Positions 5,352 through 6,215 of a DNA stretch of 6,215 nucleotides are shown piece after piece (positions within the stretch are counted from its first letter, which is position 1; each line of letters begins with the position of its first letter). The DNA is from Pseudomonadota bacterium (GTDB lineage Bacteria; Pseudomonadota; Gammaproteobacteria; Burkholderiales; Burkholderiaceae_B): assembly GCA_023432075.1 (NCBI GenBank), contig JAEYVD010000288.1:1-6215 (forward strand), written 5' to 3'. The translations under genes and the position numbers were made by a program. The notes beneath the pieces were generated by a model. The model was not told where the DNA came from, did not search any database, and saw nothing but the letters and a program-made list of their open reading frames with translations.

Positions 5352-6215
5352 TGCGCGCCGTACTCAAACGCTGGTGGGACAGCGACATTGCCTGGGCCTG
5401 GCGCCGGGCGCCCGTGGCCATCGTGGCCACCCTGCTGCTCGCGGCCCTCCTGATCGGCTCCTTCGGGGCTGGCTGGGTCGCGCCGCACAACCCGTTCGAC
5501 CTGACCAAGGTTGAACTGCTGGACGCGCTGCTGCCGCCGGCCTGGGAACCCAACGGGCAGGCCACGTACCTGCTGGGCACCGACAGCCAGGGCCGCGATC
5601 TGTACTCGGCCATCCTGTACGGCACGCGCGTGTCGCTGCTGATCGGCCTGGCCTCGGTGCTGCTGTCCATGCTGATCGGCATCGTGCTTGGTCTGGTGTC
5701 GGGTTATGCCGGCGGCCGCATCGACGCGTTCATCATGCGCGTCGCCGACGTGCAGCTCTCGTTTCCCGCCATCCTGATCGCACTTCTGATCGACGGCGTG
5801 GCGCGGGCGGCAGTGCCGCGCGAGATGCACGAGATCATCGCCTTTCCGGTACTGATCGGCGCCATCGCGCTGGCCGGCTGGCCGCAATACGCCCGCACGG
5901 TGCGGGGGTCGACGTTGGTCGAAAAGAACCGCGAATACGTGCAGGCTGCCCGCGTGATCGGCGTGGCCTCGCCCGTCATCATGTTCCGCCACGTGCTGCC
6001 CAACGTGCTGGGGCCGGTGCTGGTGCTGGCCACGGTCCATCTGGCCACCGCCATCATCACCGAGGCGACGCTGTCGTTCCTGGGGGTAGGGGTGCCGCCG
6101 ACCGCGCCGTCGCTGGGCACGCTGATCCGGATCGGCAACGATTTCCTGTTTTCCGGAGAGTGGTGGATCACCATTTTCCCGGGCGCGGCGCTGGTGCTGC
6201 TGGTGCTGTCGGTCA
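5351..6215 (+). CDS. ABC transporter permease, DppC/OppC-like, 3' end outside window
   Basis: The frame is open for 288 codons to the right edge; the family is about 290-310 residues, so only a short tail is probably missing. Seen: a short cytoplasmic start with WWDSDIAWAWRRAPVA, the first membrane segment (about 22-43), a periplasmic loop with APHNPFD and LLGTDSQGRDLYSAILYGTRVSL (typical DppC), further membrane segments at about 95-118, 137-150, 164-178, 217-238 and 271-288, and the EAA-type loop EYVQAARVIGV (195-205) followed by HVLPNVLGPVLV. It forms the channel with the preceding permease. ATG 5351 overlaps that gene's stop by one base, with a G-rich stretch (5337-5343) serving as a possible ribosome binding site. 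ATP-binding subunits are absent here and probably lie downstream. Confidence 0.93.
   Translation, partial: MRAVLKRWWDSDIAWAWRRAPVAIVATLLLAALLIGSFGAGWVAPHNPFDLTKVELLDALLPPAWEPNGQATYLLGTDSQGRDLYSAILYGTRVSLLIGLASVLLSMLIGIVLGLVSGYAGGRIDAFIMRVADVQLSFPAILIALLIDGVARAAVPREMHEIIAFPVLIGAIALAGWPQYARTVRGSTLVEKNREYVQAARVIGVASPVIMFRHVLPNVLGPVLVLATVHLATAIITEATLSFLGVGVPPTAPSLGTLIRIGNDFLFSGEWWITIFPGAALVLLVLSV

Noticed and set aside
5345..6040. Minus-strand open frame of 231 codons opposite the second permease
   Set aside because: Same antisense bias pattern over a clear DppC-like coding sequence.

Overview
The window looks like chromosome from a GC-rich betaproteobacterium of the Alcaligenaceae (Achromobacter/Bordetella type). 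This is inferred from strong G/C preference at third codon positions, the protein style of all five genes, and a family 5 binding protein plus permease cassette of a kind that is abundant in that group. I ran no database search, so the genus is a guess. All five genes have ordinary, uniform codon use. I see no insertion sequence, prophage, CRISPR array, tRNA or rRNA.

Layout: (1) Bases 1-1679, minus strand: most of a large thiamine-diphosphate and iron-sulfur 2-oxoacid oxidoreductase of the indolepyruvate:ferredoxin oxidoreductase alpha type, running off the left edge. (2) Bases 1680-2046: a divergent regulatory region with a locally A/T-rich core. It holds a good sigma70-like promoter for the oxidoreductase, a candidate operator with a 12-bp palindrome, two small hairpins in the oxidoreductase leader, and a second dyad nearer the regulator. 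(3) Bases 2047-2544, plus strand: a MarR-family repressor, the obvious candidate regulator of the divergent oxidoreductase. (4) Bases 2545-2731: an intergenic gap with only weak promoter-like signals and a hairpin that places the next Shine-Dalgarno sequence in its loop. (5) Bases 2732-6215, plus strand: the start of a peptide/nickel-type ABC importer, made up of a periplasmic binding protein, a strong intrinsic terminator, a DppB-like permease and a DppC-like permease cut by the right edge. ATPase genes probably follow outside the window.

How they work together: the oxidoreductase would convert aryl 2-oxoacids made by transamination of aromatic amino acids into acyl-CoAs, with MarR sensing a related aromatic compound. 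The importer would bring in a peptide or other small solute. The terminator between the binding protein and the permeases fits the usual need for more binding protein than membrane subunits. Nothing in the sequence ties the importer to the oxidoreductase beyond adjacency. I did not find a novel system; the most interesting points are regulatory architecture and a few residue-level departures from the well-known family members.
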